A DNA stretch of 64,000 nucleotides from Mesorhizobium tianshanense (GCF_007830515.1 NZ_VLKT01000041.1:1-64000), one strand, 5' to 3'; positions 34,166 to 44,590 are shown, counted from the stretch's first letter. Numbers and translations: made by a program. The notes: a model not told the origin generated them from the sequence alone.

Positions 34166-34399
34166 ATGTCCCAACGCGACGTTGCCTCAGCCCGATTAGG
34201 AGGGAATTCGTAAAGAGGTTTCGCAACGCCGTCTACCTCGATACGCAAAACAGAATACGTTCCGGAGCGCCGGCATCTTTTCGGTGTGGTTCGTCGCCAG
34301 CGGCAAACAATACGAGTTGAGGACGTGCCGCCGGAGACTTTTTGCCGCGTTCAAAGCCGCCTTTGCCAAGCGCCGCTATTTCAACGACCGCATCCGCAA

Positions 34400-34765
34400 T
34401 TAGCCCCCGACTTCCTCGACCTGGGAGCAGGCATAGGCTTCGGCGACGCAATAGTGGTATTTTCCCTTCTTCGAGCAGCCGTACTGGGCGTATTGCGCCT
34501 TTCTCCAATCGTTGTATTTGCCGCCGAAATTCCTCCAGGCCTGGAATTCCCAGTTGCCGCGTGCCTTCTGCTTGGCCCTGTCGATCTTGGTCGCCTTCTG
34601 GGTGTGCGAAGCGATGTAACTGGCCTTGCAGCTCTTTCCCGGCGTCGCGCCGTTGGGCGCGCGGGCATCGGCGGGGATCGTGAGGCCCGCGAGGCAGACG
34701 GCGGCTAGCGAAGCGAGCGCGAACCGTCTGCTGCGTGACACGGTGAGGCTAAATTCTCTAGACAT
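34400..34765 (-). CDS. Secreted hypothetical protein, 121 aa
   Basis: A signal peptide (RRFALASLAAVCLAGLTIPA, cleavage near ADARA) is followed by a basic, aromatic, cysteine-containing mature domain (WEFQAWRNFGGKYNDWRKAQ, YGCSKKGKYHYCVAEAYAC). A ribosome-binding site AAGGAG precedes the ATG. I know no function. Likely periplasmic, possibly disulfide-bonded. Confidence 0.7.
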   Translation of the reverse strand: MSREFSLTVSRSRRFALASLAAVCLAGLTIPADARAPNGATPGKSCKASYIASHTQKATKIDRAKQKARGNWEFQAWRNFGGKYNDWRKAQYAQYGCSKKGKYHYCVAEAYACSQVEEVGG

Positions 34766-34984
34766 GACATATCTCCTTTTGACTGCCGGCCGACGGTGCG
34801 AGGGTGCCGCAATTCCACGGCAATTCGGGCTCGTCCGGCTCCGTCGTCCTGGTGACGATGGTGCGGAGAATTGTCCGCCCGTGCTTCGGGCGAATGTCGT
34901 CCTGGGGAGCCGATTATTTCATTTGTTTCAGGGCGAGCCGCGAACCTGTCGGGGCGGCTTCCCGAGCGACACGGCGGGGATGGT

Positions 34985-35020
34985 CAAGGGCAAGGGCAAG
35001 GGCAAGGGCAAGGGCAAGGG
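34985..35020. repeat. Six tandem CAAGGG hexamers
   Basis: Six uninterrupted copies of CAAGGG. In frame they would encode a Gly-Gln or Gly-Lys run fused to the start of the IS5 transposase remnant, replacing its normal N-terminus. A slippage-prone microsatellite at an insertion sequence junction. Confidence 0.85.
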
Positions 35021-35670
35021 GTCTTCCTCGCCGACCATCTTTTCGAAGCGGTCCTATGGGTGGTGCGCACAGGCAGCCCGTGGCGGAACCTGCCCGCCTT
35101 CTTCGGCAACTGGAACACCGTCTTCAAGCGATACAGCGACAGGGTCAAAGCCGATGTTTTCATTGCCTGCTCGGACGCGCCCGACATGGAATACGCCATG
35201 GTCGACGCCACCATCGTCAAGGTCCATCGCCACGGCCAGGGCGCAAAAAGGGGGACTCAGAGCCAGGCCATCGGCCGCTCCAAGGGCGGCATGACCACCA
35301 CGATCCTCGCGCTCACCGACGCGCTCGGCAATCTGGTCCGTTTCGTTCTCCTGCCCGGTCATCGCTTCGACACCGTCGGCGTGCCACCGCTGATAGATGG
35401 CCTCTGCTGAGATGCCCTCATCGCCGACAGGGCCTTCGACAGCTACGCCATCATCGCCGATCTCAACGAGCGCGGCGCCAAGATCGTCATCTCGCAGCAT
35501 CCGCGCCGGACCAAGCCTCTGCCACTCGACGCCGAGATCTACAAATGGCGTCATCTGATCGTGAACTTCTTCTGCAAGCTCAAGGAGTTCAAGCGCATCG
35601 CTATACGCGCCGACAAAACCGACATCAGCTTCAACGCAATCTCGCCGCAGCCGTCATAAACTCTCGATGA
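35021..35670 (+). pseudogene. IS5-family (IS427-like) transposase, broken
   Basis: The frame encodes an IS5-type DDE transposase ([54 protein letters not shown]) but the N-terminus is replaced by a hexamer repeat, an in-frame TGA sits at 35408-35410, and the final segment LAAAVINSR is in another frame ending at 35670. At least one small internal deletion lies near the first catalytic region. The element is inactive. Confidence 0.8.
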
Positions 35671-35869
35671 ATCTCAACAGGCCCTAGGCCAGCGCGAGAA
35701 AACCCGCCGCCGATTTTCCCTAAATTTTCAGCCGATAGGGCACCTTGGCCCGCCCTCACTTGCGAAGTCGCGTCGAAATTCAGAAATCGCTCTGGCCGAA
35801 GCGACGCTGCCGGAGCGGGTGTGCCTTCTCAGGGAGGGTTCGGGAGGTAGCGCGCCTTTCCGTCGCTGC

Positions 35870-36942
35870 TCAGGCGGCCCACTCGATGTCGGTGTCAGGG
35901 AAGTTGAGGATAAACTCGCGGCCAAACGCTTGGCTAGCGGTCGCAAAGCCGCATGGCACCTGGCGGGCAATTGAGAGTTGCAATGCCGCGACGGCCGTCA
36001 GCGTAGTGAGATGATACCCGCTGAGCGTTTCAAGGGTCGCCGAAACGGACTTGCCCGATGCGTTCGTGACACGTCCCCACAAAGACGAGCGCGCTGTGGT
36101 GCGGACTTCGTCCGAGGGTCCCTTCACGTTGCGGTCGACCCACTCCATGGCCAGGGTTTTCAACGGCCAACTACCGAGCAAGGGTAGGGCGAAGCGGATT
36201 CGACGCATGCGAGCGATTTGCGTGGGCGGCGCCGAGGTATAGACCTCGATGTTGGGAATTCCGGTCGAGTAATAGGCGCTGGCGACGTCGCCCCACGGAA
36301 TCGACATGGCCATTAGCTTGCCGTGGCGAAACGGCACCTCCATTGTCTTCCAGGCGGTGGGAACTCGGCGAATTACGCCGTTGATCCGGGCGCGGCCACC
36401 TGATGGGAGTGCCTCAATCATCGTTTTGGTAGTGCCCGGGCTCATGCCGCCCAAGGCGATGAATGCCAATTCGAGTCGCTGCGCGGCGGGCAAGCGCTGG
36501 GCGAGCATGGCGGCCAGACAATCGCTGGGAACGACATCGAATCCCACGGCCGGAATCAATGCCACGCCAGCTTGCTTCGCCCGGTCACTCAATGACGCAG
36601 CGCGTCGATGACGTCGATCTCGCCGGTGATGTCCAGATAATCGGCCCCGGCAGCAATACACGCTTCCATCATGGGTCCGGCGGTCTGCGAGAACGGGCCG
36701 GCACAGTTCAGCACCGTTGAGAAGCCGCGCAGGCAATCGGTCAATTGGCTGGCCGAGGCGACGGGGAACGTTAGCGAAGGACAGTTCAACTCGCTGGCCA
36801 GCGTCGCAACCCGCTCTTCATTCCGGCCAGCCAGCGTAGGTTGAAGTCCCAGCGTCACAGCGTGCCGCGCGATCAGACGGCCTGTGTAGCCGGTGGCGCC
36901 GTAGATAGTGATTCCCGCGGACAGGGGATCGGAACTGTTCAT
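35870..36942 (-). pseudogene. Saccharopine dehydrogenase-like oxidoreductase, frameshifted
   Basis: The N-terminal Rossmann part (ITIYGATGYTGRLIARHAVT, VLNCAGPFSQTAGPMMEACI, GADYLDITGEIDVI) and the C-terminal part (AGVALIPAVGFDVVPSDCLA to the end) belong to one saccharopine dehydrogenase/trans-acting enoyl reductase-like protein of about 357 aa. They are in different frames. One shift near 36600, just after GEIDVI, ends the first part early. The rest is intact, so the damage is recent or a sequencing indel. Confidence 0.8.
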
Positions 36943-37227
36943 CACAATGCTACGACAAAATCCCGCGCGCCGGCTCAAGTAATCCGACACGACATAGCGC
37001 TGCAGGGTCGCGACCGGACGCTATCGAAGTATAGCGAATTCTTAGCGGGCCGCATCCCCGAAGGCCTTACAATTGAGAAATTGCTAATGTGAGGCTGGCC
37101 TGTCGCGACGCTCGTCGAACCTGGTTGATCGGGCACAATGGTGTCACTTTATGCGCTGCGTACGGCGAACGTCAGCAGCCTCGCTCGGATTTTTCCTTGG
37201 TCTATATTAGTGGATCCCTACAGCAGG

Positions 37228-37395
37228 TTATAGATCGAGCCGCCCTTGACGTTTATATGCTGCCCAAGCCTCGGCGGGCACTGCCGAATCTGCCCGGGCC
37301 AGCCAGTCCGCGCGCTCAGCCTCGGTAAGCGAATTCCACCACTACATACCGGCCATTTCGTCAGCAGTCGGATTCCGGTTCGGTTCGTCTGCCAT
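37228..37395 (-). pseudogene. Small protein interrupted by an in-frame TAG
   Basis: The frame reads MADEPNRNPTADEMAGM, then TAG, then WWNSLTEAERADWLARADSA and a short basic tail. Small proteins with WWNSLTEAERAxWL and a similar leader are, from memory, common in Rhizobiales, so the amber codon seems to split one 55-codon gene. It may be a pseudogene, or a suppressed or misread stop. Confidence 0.55.
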
Positions 37396-37441
37396 TTTCT
37401 TATCCTTGCATAAGACTCGAGTGCCCAAAGGCCCGGGACTA

Positions 37442-37648
37442 TCAGAACGGCCATAAGCCGGCCAAAAAAGCCAGCATTTCGCTGCTCCAATGCATGGAGT
37501 TTTGGTACCAGCCAGACACCGTTTCATAAGCAACCTGCAGTGCACCCAGGAAGAAAACGAAACAGATGACGATAGCAAATAACTTGCCAAACCCCTCGTC
37601 ACCCTTCGGGTCGCTGCTCTGGTAAACGTAATCCTGTCGATTAAACAT
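37442..37648 (-). CDS. Small single-pass membrane protein, 68 aa
   Basis: The peptide has one clear transmembrane helix ([20 protein letters not shown]) after a short polar N-terminus ([20 protein letters not shown]). AGAGG lies before the ATG. No family recognised. A charged 42-codon frame (37655-37783, ERD-rich, start weak) lies just upstream and could be a partner. Confidence 0.5.
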   Translation of the reverse strand: MFNRQDYVYQSSDPKGDEGFGKLFAIVICFVFFLGALQVAYETVSGWYQNSMHWSSEMLAFLAGLWPF

Positions 37649-37778
37649 GATCCTCTAACGGTCCCGGTCGTCGCGGTCGCGTTCCCTTCTTTCCAATTCC
37701 TCGCGCTCCAACTCCTCGAGGCGAGGAATATGCTGTTGCGCCGGATCGGTCCGGGTTGTCTCGCCGCCGCGTTGTGCG

Positions 37779-37991
37779 GCCATATTCGGAATGGCCCGGC
37801 GCGCCGATCTTGCGCACAAGCAGCACGTCGAGCCGGGCACGGAGCGCGTTCGCCACCTCGAAGCCAACCGGTACCCCGCCACGCGGCAGCGCCAGCACCG
37901 GTGGACCGGAGCCTGCGAACCCGGCCTATGCGGCGGCAAGCTGGCGCCCCGCATCCGTTCGACCTCTGAATCTCGGCACGTCAAGGATCAT
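37779..37991 (-). pseudogene. Phosphoribosyltransferase remnant
   Basis: MILDVPRFRGRTDAGRQLAA is followed by an in-frame TAG and then [20 protein letters not shown] and [15 protein letters not shown], the N-terminal third of a phosphoribosyltransferase-domain protein. The rest, including the PRPP-binding motif, is absent. It is a degraded fragment. The 340 bp between it and the Ku start hold only the EcfG-type promoter at 38274. Confidence 0.65.
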
Positions 37992-38273
37992 CGCCTTCGC
38001 CTTCCCAGGGATGAGTTTGCGAAACGGCGATCGAAGGCAATTGTTTCGTCATCCGTCGATATTTAGCGGAATGGGGCGATTGGCCGGTTCTGCCTCTCGG
38101 CGGTTTTTCCTATGCTGAAATCCGACATTGAAATGGTTCTTGCTGCCTTCTGTCTGTTCCGAATTGCGCTTGCGCTCATCGGTTCCACGGCATCAGCCGA
38201 CAGTCGGGTCCTCCTGACTGTGGAAGGCGAGCGATCTTGCCGGCGAGCGTTGGGCGCGCGACGAAACGCTGCT

Positions 38274-38299
38274 GGAACAATCGATCACCCCTGCGCGTT
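38274..38299 (+). promoter_or_regulatory. EcfG-type promoter for the first Ku gene
   Basis: GGAAC - 17 bases - CGTT, exact match, 31 bp before the Ku start codon at 38331. Confidence 0.7.
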
Positions 38300-38330
38300 C
38301 GACTGTTTTGCACCTTCCCGGGGATCCTTG

Positions 38331-39179
38331 ATGGCGCCGCGTCCTTTCTGGAAAGGCTATTTGAAGCTCTCGCTCGTGACCTGTCCGGTCGCAATGACGC
38401 CCGCTAGCACCGAGAGCGAAAAGGTTCGCTTCCATACGCTCAATCGCAAGAGCGGGCATCGCGTCGTCAGCCAATATGTCGATGCCGTCAGCGGCAAGCC
38501 CGTTGCTGAACATGACGAGGTGAAGGGATATCAGCGCGGCGAGGACGAATACGTCCTCCTCGAGGATGATGAGCTCGACGCGGTCGCGCTGGAGAGCACG
38601 CGTACCATCGACATCGACATGTTCGTCGATGCCGACAGCATCGGCTGGATCTGGTACGACAAGCCCCACTATCTCACCCCGGACGATCCGGTCGGGGAGG
38701 AGGCATTCTCGGTTATTCGCGACGCCATGCAGAAGACAGGGACAGTCGGAATATCGCGACTGGTCATGTACCGCCGCGAGCGCGCCGTCATGCTCGAGCC
38801 GCGGGGCAAGGGCATCGTGCTGTGGACACTGCGCTATGGCGACGAGATTCGCGATCCCGAGGACTATTTCGGCAAGATCGACGATACCAAACCCGACCCG
38901 AAAATGATGAATATGGTCTCGACCTTGATCGATGAGCGAACCAGGCAATGGGATCCAGGCATGACCGGAGATCCCGTCCAGGCACGGCTGCTGGAGATCA
39001 TTGCCTTGAAAAAGAAGGGCAGGAAGCGTCCAGCCAGGGCGAGGGCCAAGGCCGAGCAGCCGCCCAGCAACGTCATCAATATCATGGAGGCGCTGCGCAA
39101 GAGCATCAACTCGGAGGCTGGAAAGCGAAAAAATAGGCGCCTGGAAGCGGCCGGGTCGGGGACAAAGGCAACGCAATGA
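38331..39179 (+). CDS. ku: Ku protein, NHEJ end-binding (first copy)
   Basis: A 282-aa bacterial Ku homologue (FWKGYLKLSLVTCPVAMTPA, EKVRFHTLNRKSGHRV, DVVxG-like KGYQRGEDEYVLLEDDEL) with a basic C-terminal tail (KKKGRKRPARARAKAEQ) like those that recruit the ligase. Ku binds double-strand break ends for non-homologous end joining. I start at ATG 38331, giving the conserved MAPRPFWKGYL. The stop overlaps the ligase start (ATGA). A second Ku is convergent, 1.1 kb away. Confidence 0.92.
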   Translation: MAPRPFWKGYLKLSLVTCPVAMTPASTESEKVRFHTLNRKSGHRVVSQYVDAVSGKPVAEHDEVKGYQRGEDEYVLLEDDELDAVALESTRTIDIDMFVDADSIGWIWYDKPHYLTPDDPVGEEAFSVIRDAMQKTGTVGISRLVMYRRERAVMLEPRGKGIVLWTLRYGDEIRDPEDYFGKIDDTKPDPKMMNMVSTLIDERTRQWDPGMTGDPVQARLLEIIALKKKGRKRPARARAKAEQPPSNVINIMEALRKSINSEAGKRKNRRLEAAGSGTKATQ

Positions 39180-40218
39180 AAGTCATTCCCTGCGATCCTG
39201 CTTTCGACAACATGGCGCTGCTTCGCGAAGGCTTCCTCCTGCCGCTCGATACGCCGCCGATGGAAGCCAGGGCGGCCGACGCGATTCCCGAAGGCGACGA
39301 GTGGCAATATGAGCGCAAATGGGACGGCTTTCGCTGCCTGGCGTTCGGCAGGACGACGCGGTGGAGCTGCGCGCAAAATCGGGCAAGCCGCTCGGACGGT
39401 ATTTTCCCGAACTCGTCGCGACATTGAAGGAACTGCCATCGCCCTGCTTTATCGTCGACGGCGAAATCGTCGTCTCGCTCGATGGCAAGCTGTCATTCGA
39501 CGCCCTCCAGATGCGGCTTCATCCCGCCGAGAGCAGGATCGGCAAGCTGTCTGCGGAAACCCCGGCGCACATCGTCCTCTTCGACATGCTCTGCGACCAG
39601 CACGGAACCGTCCTGTTGGCCCGGACACTGAAAGAACGGCGAGCGGCCCTCGAGACGTTCGTCGCTTCGGCAAACCGCAGGAACATCATGCTCTCGCACT
39701 GTACGCGCGACGTGAAGGAAGCCCGCTCCTGGCTAGGCGACGCTGGACATGGGGCGACGGACGGCGTCGTCGCCAAGCGGCTGGACGATCCATACCAGCC
39801 GGGCGTGCGCGCAATGGTGAAGGTGAAGCGGTTGCGGTCGGCCGATTGCGTGGTCGGGCGGCTTTCGCTATCTCAGCAACAGCCGGCAGGTCGGCTCACT
39901 GTTGCTGGGCCTCTATAACGATGCCGGCAAGCTCGATCACGTCGGCTTCACCTCGACCATCGCCAAGGATGACAGGGGCGAGCTTACCCGCAAACTCGAA
40001 GCGATGCGCAAACCGCCGGGCTTCACCGGAAAAGCACCGGGTGGGCCAGCCGCTGGAGCACCGAGCGCAGTGGCGAATGGGAGCCGGTTCGGCCCGAATT
40101 GGTGGTCGAAGTGCGGTTCGATCATGTCACCGGCGATCGTTTCCGGCATGGCACCAAGTTCCTGCGCTGGCGGCCGGACAAGGCCCCGGAACAATGCACG
40201 TTCGAGCAGATCGCCTAG
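39176..40218 (+). pseudogene. ATP-dependent DNA ligase (LigC/LigD type), multiply frameshifted
   Basis: All parts of an ATP-dependent ligase are visible: adenylation motif I in YERKWDGFRCLAF (KWDG lysine), VDGEIVV, TDGVVAKRLDDPYQPG, and an OB domain (GGFRYLSNSRQVGSLLLGLY, ELVVEVRFDHVTGDRFRH). They lie in different frames. Shifts occur near 39345, 39860 and 40040, so three indels break the gene. It is fused by ATGA overlap to Ku. If the sequence is right, this strand-joining partner is lost. Confidence 0.85.
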
Positions 40219-40313
40219 AAAGATGGCGGTCAGGCGGAAACTCGGCGTCGCAGAAATGCGGTTAAAACAAATAGATAGTTGCGTTTCTTGCGGTAGGTCT
40301 CAATCGCCATCTG

Positions 40314-41183
40314 TCAGCCGGCCTTCCGGCGCGCCCCAGTCTCCTTCGCCTTTGCGCGGCGCGCCGGCTTTGACTTTACCGGGGGCTTTCTTGTCGAAGG
40401 CGGCTTGCCGCCAACGCCGGCACTTTGGCGCAGCGCTTCCATAAGATCGACGACCTTCTCCCGCTTGGGCTGCTTCGGAATTGCGATCTTCCTGCCTTCG
40501 AGCTTTGCCTTTACAAGCTCGGCAAGCGCCGTCTCATAGCGGTCGTCGAATTTGGTTGGATCGAACTTGCCTTTCTTGGTGTTGATGATGTGTTCGGCCA
40601 GTTCGAGCATCTCGCCCTTGATCTTCAGGTCCGGGACGTCGTCGAAGGCCTCGTCCGCCGAGCGCACTTCGTAGTCGAAGTTCAGCGTCGTCGCGACCAG
40701 CCCTTCGTCATAAGCCCGAATGAGCAGGGTGCGGACACGCCGGAACAGGACGGCCTGGGCGATCGCGGCGACTTTCTTCCTGCGCATGCCTTCGCGGATC
40801 AGCCCAAACGCTTCTTGCGCATGTTTGTCCGGCGGGGCGAGGTAATACGGCTTGTCGAAATACACGTCGTCGACCTCCGAACAGCCGATGAAGGCCGAGA
40901 CCGACAGCGTCTTGTCGCTCTCGGGGACAGCGTCTGCGACCTCGTCGGGTTCTAGCATGACGTAGTCACCCGAGCTGATCTCATAGCCTTTGACCTGATC
41001 GTCCTTCTCGACGGGTTTGCCGGTATCGCTGTCGACGAATGCGCGATGCACCCTATGTCCCGTGGCGCGGTTTATCGTGTGGAAGGCGATCCGCTCGGAG
41101 GTCGAAGCTGCGGTATAGAGCGCCACCGGACAGCCAAGCTCGCCAATCTTCAGGAAGCCCTTCCAATTTGCTCTCGGCGCCAA
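40314..41183 (-). CDS. ku: Ku protein, NHEJ end-binding (second copy)
   Basis: A 289-aa Ku homologue (ANWKGFLKIGELGCPVALYT, RIAFHTINRATGHRV, VKGYEISSGDYVMLEPDE), with a lysine/arginine-rich C-terminus (PVKSKPARRAKAKE). It differs clearly from the first copy, so the two are old paralogues or separately acquired. Rhizobia often carry several ku genes. Its own EcfG-type promoter is 43 bp upstream. No intact ligase gene is nearby. Confidence 0.92.
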   Translation of the reverse strand: MAPRANWKGFLKIGELGCPVALYTAASTSERIAFHTINRATGHRVHRAFVDSDTGKPVEKDDQVKGYEISSGDYVMLEPDEVADAVPESDKTLSVSAFIGCSEVDDVYFDKPYYLAPPDKHAQEAFGLIREGMRRKKVAAIAQAVLFRRVRTLLIRAYDEGLVATTLNFDYEVRSADEAFDDVPDLKIKGEMLELAEHIINTKKGKFDPTKFDDRYETALAELVKAKLEGRKIAIPKQPKREKVVDLMEALRQSAGVGGKPPSTRKPPVKSKPARRAKAKETGARRKAG

Positions 41184-41225
41184 AAGACAACATCCTCACG
41201 GTCACAAGCGTTGCACTGGAAATGC

Positions 41226-41251
41226 AACGTGGCGGCGCCAGGATTAGTTCC
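41226..41251 (-). promoter_or_regulatory. EcfG-type promoter for the second Ku gene
   Basis: On the minus strand GGAAC - 17 bases - CGTT, exact match, ending 42 bp before ATG 41183. Confidence 0.7.
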
Positions 41252-41424
41252 TTTGACGCTTCTTTGTCCTTAAACGTCAATTGAGCTCATTCAATTGAAG
41301 TGCGGCTCGCTATGACGCAGTAAGACTAAGCGCCCGCACAAGAAGCTCGCTCTGCGCCAAGCCGCATGACCACCACCATGGCCGCCCCTTTTTGCAGAGT
41401 TTGACGCACACAACCCGTGATTTT

Positions 41425-43899
41425 CTAACGGGTAGCGCGCAACGCAGGTCGCCGGGTCGAGGCTGCACTCTCATGCCGGCCGATCTTGCTGGCATATCGC
41501 TCGATGGGGTAAGGCCGGCCGACCAGATAGCCCTGCACCGCATTGCAATCTTCTGCACGCAGGAAATCAAGTTGCGCCGATGTTTCCACGCCTTCCGCGA
41601 CGATATTCATGGAGAGCCCGCGTCCCAATCCGACGATGGCGCGGATGATGGCGCCGGATTGAGGTGTGTTCTTGAGCTTGGCGACGAAGGATTGATCGAT
41701 CTTGATCTTATCGAACGGGAAGGATTGCAGGTAGGAAAGGGACGAGTAACCGGTGCCAAAATCGTCCATGGCTATTTTCACGCCAAGCGTTTTCAGCCGC
41801 CTGAGGATCGAACTCGCGCGTGAAAAGTCGTCAAACAGCACGCCCTCGGTAATTTCGAGCTCCAGCCGGCCAGGATTAAGGCCGGTCTCGAGCAGGATTG
41901 TGTGCACCAAAGCCGGAAGATTGCCGTGACGGAACTGGACCGGCGAAAGATTGACCGCGATCTGGATGGGATTCGCCCAGGATGCAGCTTCCCGACAGGC
42001 CTCACGCAGAATCCATTCGCCGATCGGAATGATCAATCCGCTTTCTTCAGCCAGCGGGATGAACTTGGATGGTGAAACCATGCCATGCACTGCATGTCGC
42101 CAGCGAGCCAAGGCCTCAAAGCCGATGATCTCGCCGGAGACCAGGGCCTGTGGCTGATAGTACAACATCAGCTCCTTGCGAAGCATCGCCGACCGGAGAT
42201 CCTGCTGAAGGACGCGTCGTTCACGCAACCGCCTGTCCATATCGGCTTCGAATACGCGAAACACGCCGCGACCCGCAGCCTTTGCACGATAAAGCGCGGC
42301 GTCCGCATTGCTGAGGAGCGTGGCCGCGGTCGTGCCGTCGTTTGGGAAGAAAGCAATCCCGATGCTCAGGCCGACGCGCAGATTATGACCCTCGATGTCG
42401 AAATCTTCCGCCACCGTTTCCAGGAGACGATCGGCAAGCGCCACCGCGGTCGCGGGCTGCGGGTCGTCGGTGACAATGAGGGTGAATTCGTCGCCGCCAA
42501 TGCGGGCCAGGAATGCGCCGTTCGCCGCCGCGGCAAGACGGTTCGACATTTTGCGCAGAAGTTCGTCCCCGGCCGAGTGACCAAACACGTCGTTGATATC
42601 CTTGAACCCGTCCAGGTCGAGACACAGCACCGCGAAGCGCTCGCTGTTCGATGACGCCCGCTCGATGGTGAAATTCAAACGCTCCGCAAAGGCGGGACGG
42701 TTTGGAAGATCGGTAAGCGCGTCGTGGTTTGCCAGATGGGCAATGCGCGCCGCGGCGCGCTTGCGCTCGGTTATGTCTTCGGCAACGCCGAGCAGGTATT
42801 TGTTTTTTCCGTCGTCGCTATCGACTGCCAGTCTCTTCATCATGAGGTCGCGCATTCCATTGGCGCGCGTGCGGACAGTCTCCTCCTCCGCGATCTGCAG
42901 ACGATCGGCGCGCAACACTTGCTGGTCGCGAATGAAGAACGAATCCGCCTCATCCCTTGGAAAGAGGTCGTAATCCGTCTTGCCGATCAGTTCCTCGCGG
43001 GGAATGCCGAGCAATTCCTCGCCCGCGCGGTTCATCAGGATGTAGCTGTGATTTCGAGCTTCCTTGACGAAAAGCATGGCGGGGACGTTTTCAATGATCG
43101 TGTCGAGAAATTCGCGGGTGCGGCGCAGTTCGTCATTTGCCCGCTTACGTTCAGTCACATCGACGACCGCCACCATTGCCGCCGCGCGGCCTTCGTACTG
43201 GAACCTCTGAGAGTAGACGATGACGTCGACAAGGCTTCCGTCCACCTTCAGGTGACGCCATGTCTGGCCAGTGTCATAACTGTCCCTTTTCGTTCCCGCC
43301 ATCTTGCGGACTGCGTCGGCGTCCTCAGCCGGCCTGATGTCGAGCAATGTCATCGCCAGGAACTGCTCTCGAGTGTAGCCGTAACTCTCGACCGCAGCAT
43401 CGTTGACAGCCAGAAACCGCAAGCTGCCCCTCTCGTACACCCACATCGGGATAGGATTGCTGTCGAATAGAAGTCGCGACGAGGCCTCACGCTGTTTCAG
43501 TTCGGTGATGTCGGACAAAGAACCGATGACGAGGCGGGTGCCGTTGGCAAGGCAGGCCCGTTTCTTTCGGGTCAGGATGGTGCGAATCTCTCCGTGATTG
43601 CCGGGGATGAACTCCTCGTTTTCGTTGATGTCGTCTGTCTCCAGCACCAGCCGGTCGATCCGCCGAAAGACGTCTGCAATCTCCTTTGGCAGGAAGTCGT
43701 GATCGGTCTTGCCGACCAGGTGCTCGTGTCGATGCCCCATGAGCTTGCACATGCTTTGATTCAGCACGACAAAACGGTGCTGGTCGTCCTTGATGAATAT
43801 CGGATGTGGCACAGCGTCGAGCACACGCCGCAGAGCATCAAGATCTTCTGCCGGAAATGTCGCGGCCGGCGTTTCAGCCATAGATTTTGAAGGTGGCAT
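41425..43899 (-). CDS. PAS-PAS-PAS-GGDEF-EAL cyclic-di-GMP enzyme
   Basis: An 824-aa signalling protein with three PAS sensor domains (about 25-145, 150-270, 280-395), a GGDEF diguanylate cyclase domain with intact RIGGDEF, and an EAL phosphodiesterase domain with intact GFEALARW, DDFGTGYSS and AEGVET. No membrane segment is visible, so it is cytosolic. Both catalytic signatures look complete, and the balance between making and breaking cyclic-di-GMP cannot be told. The start at 43899 has GGGAGG six bases upstream. Confidence 0.9.
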   Translation of the reverse strand: MPPSKSMAETPAATFPAEDLDALRRVLDAVPHPIFIKDDQHRFVVLNQSMCKLMGHRHEHLVGKTDHDFLPKEIADVFRRIDRLVLETDDINENEEFIPGNHGEIRTILTRKKRACLANGTRLVIGSLSDITELKQREASSRLLFDSNPIPMWVYERGSLRFLAVNDAAVESYGYTREQFLAMTLLDIRPAEDADAVRKMAGTKRDSYDTGQTWRHLKVDGSLVDVIVYSQRFQYEGRAAAMVAVVDVTERKRANDELRRTREFLDTIIENVPAMLFVKEARNHSYILMNRAGEELLGIPREELIGKTDYDLFPRDEADSFFIRDQQVLRADRLQIAEEETVRTRANGMRDLMMKRLAVDSDDGKNKYLLGVAEDITERKRAAARIAHLANHDALTDLPNRPAFAERLNFTIERASSNSERFAVLCLDLDGFKDINDVFGHSAGDELLRKMSNRLAAAANGAFLARIGGDEFTLIVTDDPQPATAVALADRLLETVAEDFDIEGHNLRVGLSIGIAFFPNDGTTAATLLSNADAALYRAKAAGRGVFRVFEADMDRRLRERRVLQQDLRSAMLRKELMLYYQPQALVSGEIIGFEALARWRHAVHGMVSPSKFIPLAEESGLIIPIGEWILREACREAASWANPIQIAVNLSPVQFRHGNLPALVHTILLETGLNPGRLELEITEGVLFDDFSRASSILRRLKTLGVKIAMDDFGTGYSSLSYLQSFPFDKIKIDQSFVAKLKNTPQSGAIIRAIVGLGRGLSMNIVAEGVETSAQLDFLRAEDCNAVQGYLVGRPYPIERYASKIGRHESAASTRRPALRATR

Positions 43900-44590
43900 G
43901 TCTGAGCCTCCCGGCGGCAATCGTTGCAGCAAGGTCTTTAGAAATCCTTCAGGGGCCGTCGAGACTTGGATGTATTCTTCACGAAGGACCTTGGTGCCGT
44001 TTCTTGCCTGAAGCTTCTTGGATTGGACTTATGGCGACTGGTCCGTAGCCCTGTCGGCAGGACTGGCGCCCGCCGGACGTTGCGGTGACTGCCACGCTGA
44101 ACGGTCCTCACAGCACTGAACCGACACAGAGCAACACCAACACCGTCGAGCAAGATCCCGCGGTCGACAAGGATCCTCAGCCCAAGACGACCACGGGCGG
44201 CGATCAGCCCGGTACGACGCCGGCGCAATGAAGGATCGGCCGGCCGGCCCGAGTCTCCCGGATTCGATTGGACAGGGGCGCCGGCTCTCAGCTGATGGTA
44301 GCTGTACCGATTTCGAATGAACGCATTGGAGAACCGGCCTCTTGACGAGGCTTTGCCGAATGCAGCCTAGGTCTGCGGCGGCACGGCGTCGTAATCATAG
44401 CGATGTCCGCTTGGGACGAACCACACGGAGAGGGTTCTGGTCGCTTGACCGTAATTCATGCTTTGGATGGCGGTTGACGGCATTTCCCAACACTCGGTTC
44501 CGTCTCGTGCGGGAAATGGAAGTGCTGATCCGGCCGGCTTCGCGCCTCCAAGGCCTTGCCGCCGCCGGCCACCTTCACCAATTAGGGTTG
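43900..44590. other. 690-bp gap with a possible gene tail
   Basis: No complete gene is supportable. On the plus strand about 44070-44231 reads as the Thr/Gln/Pro-rich C-terminus of a small exported protein (ending KTTTGGDQPGTTPAQ), but no start or signal peptide is in frame, so it may be a remnant. The region must include the promoters of the GGDEF-EAL gene and of alkB. Confidence 0.35.
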
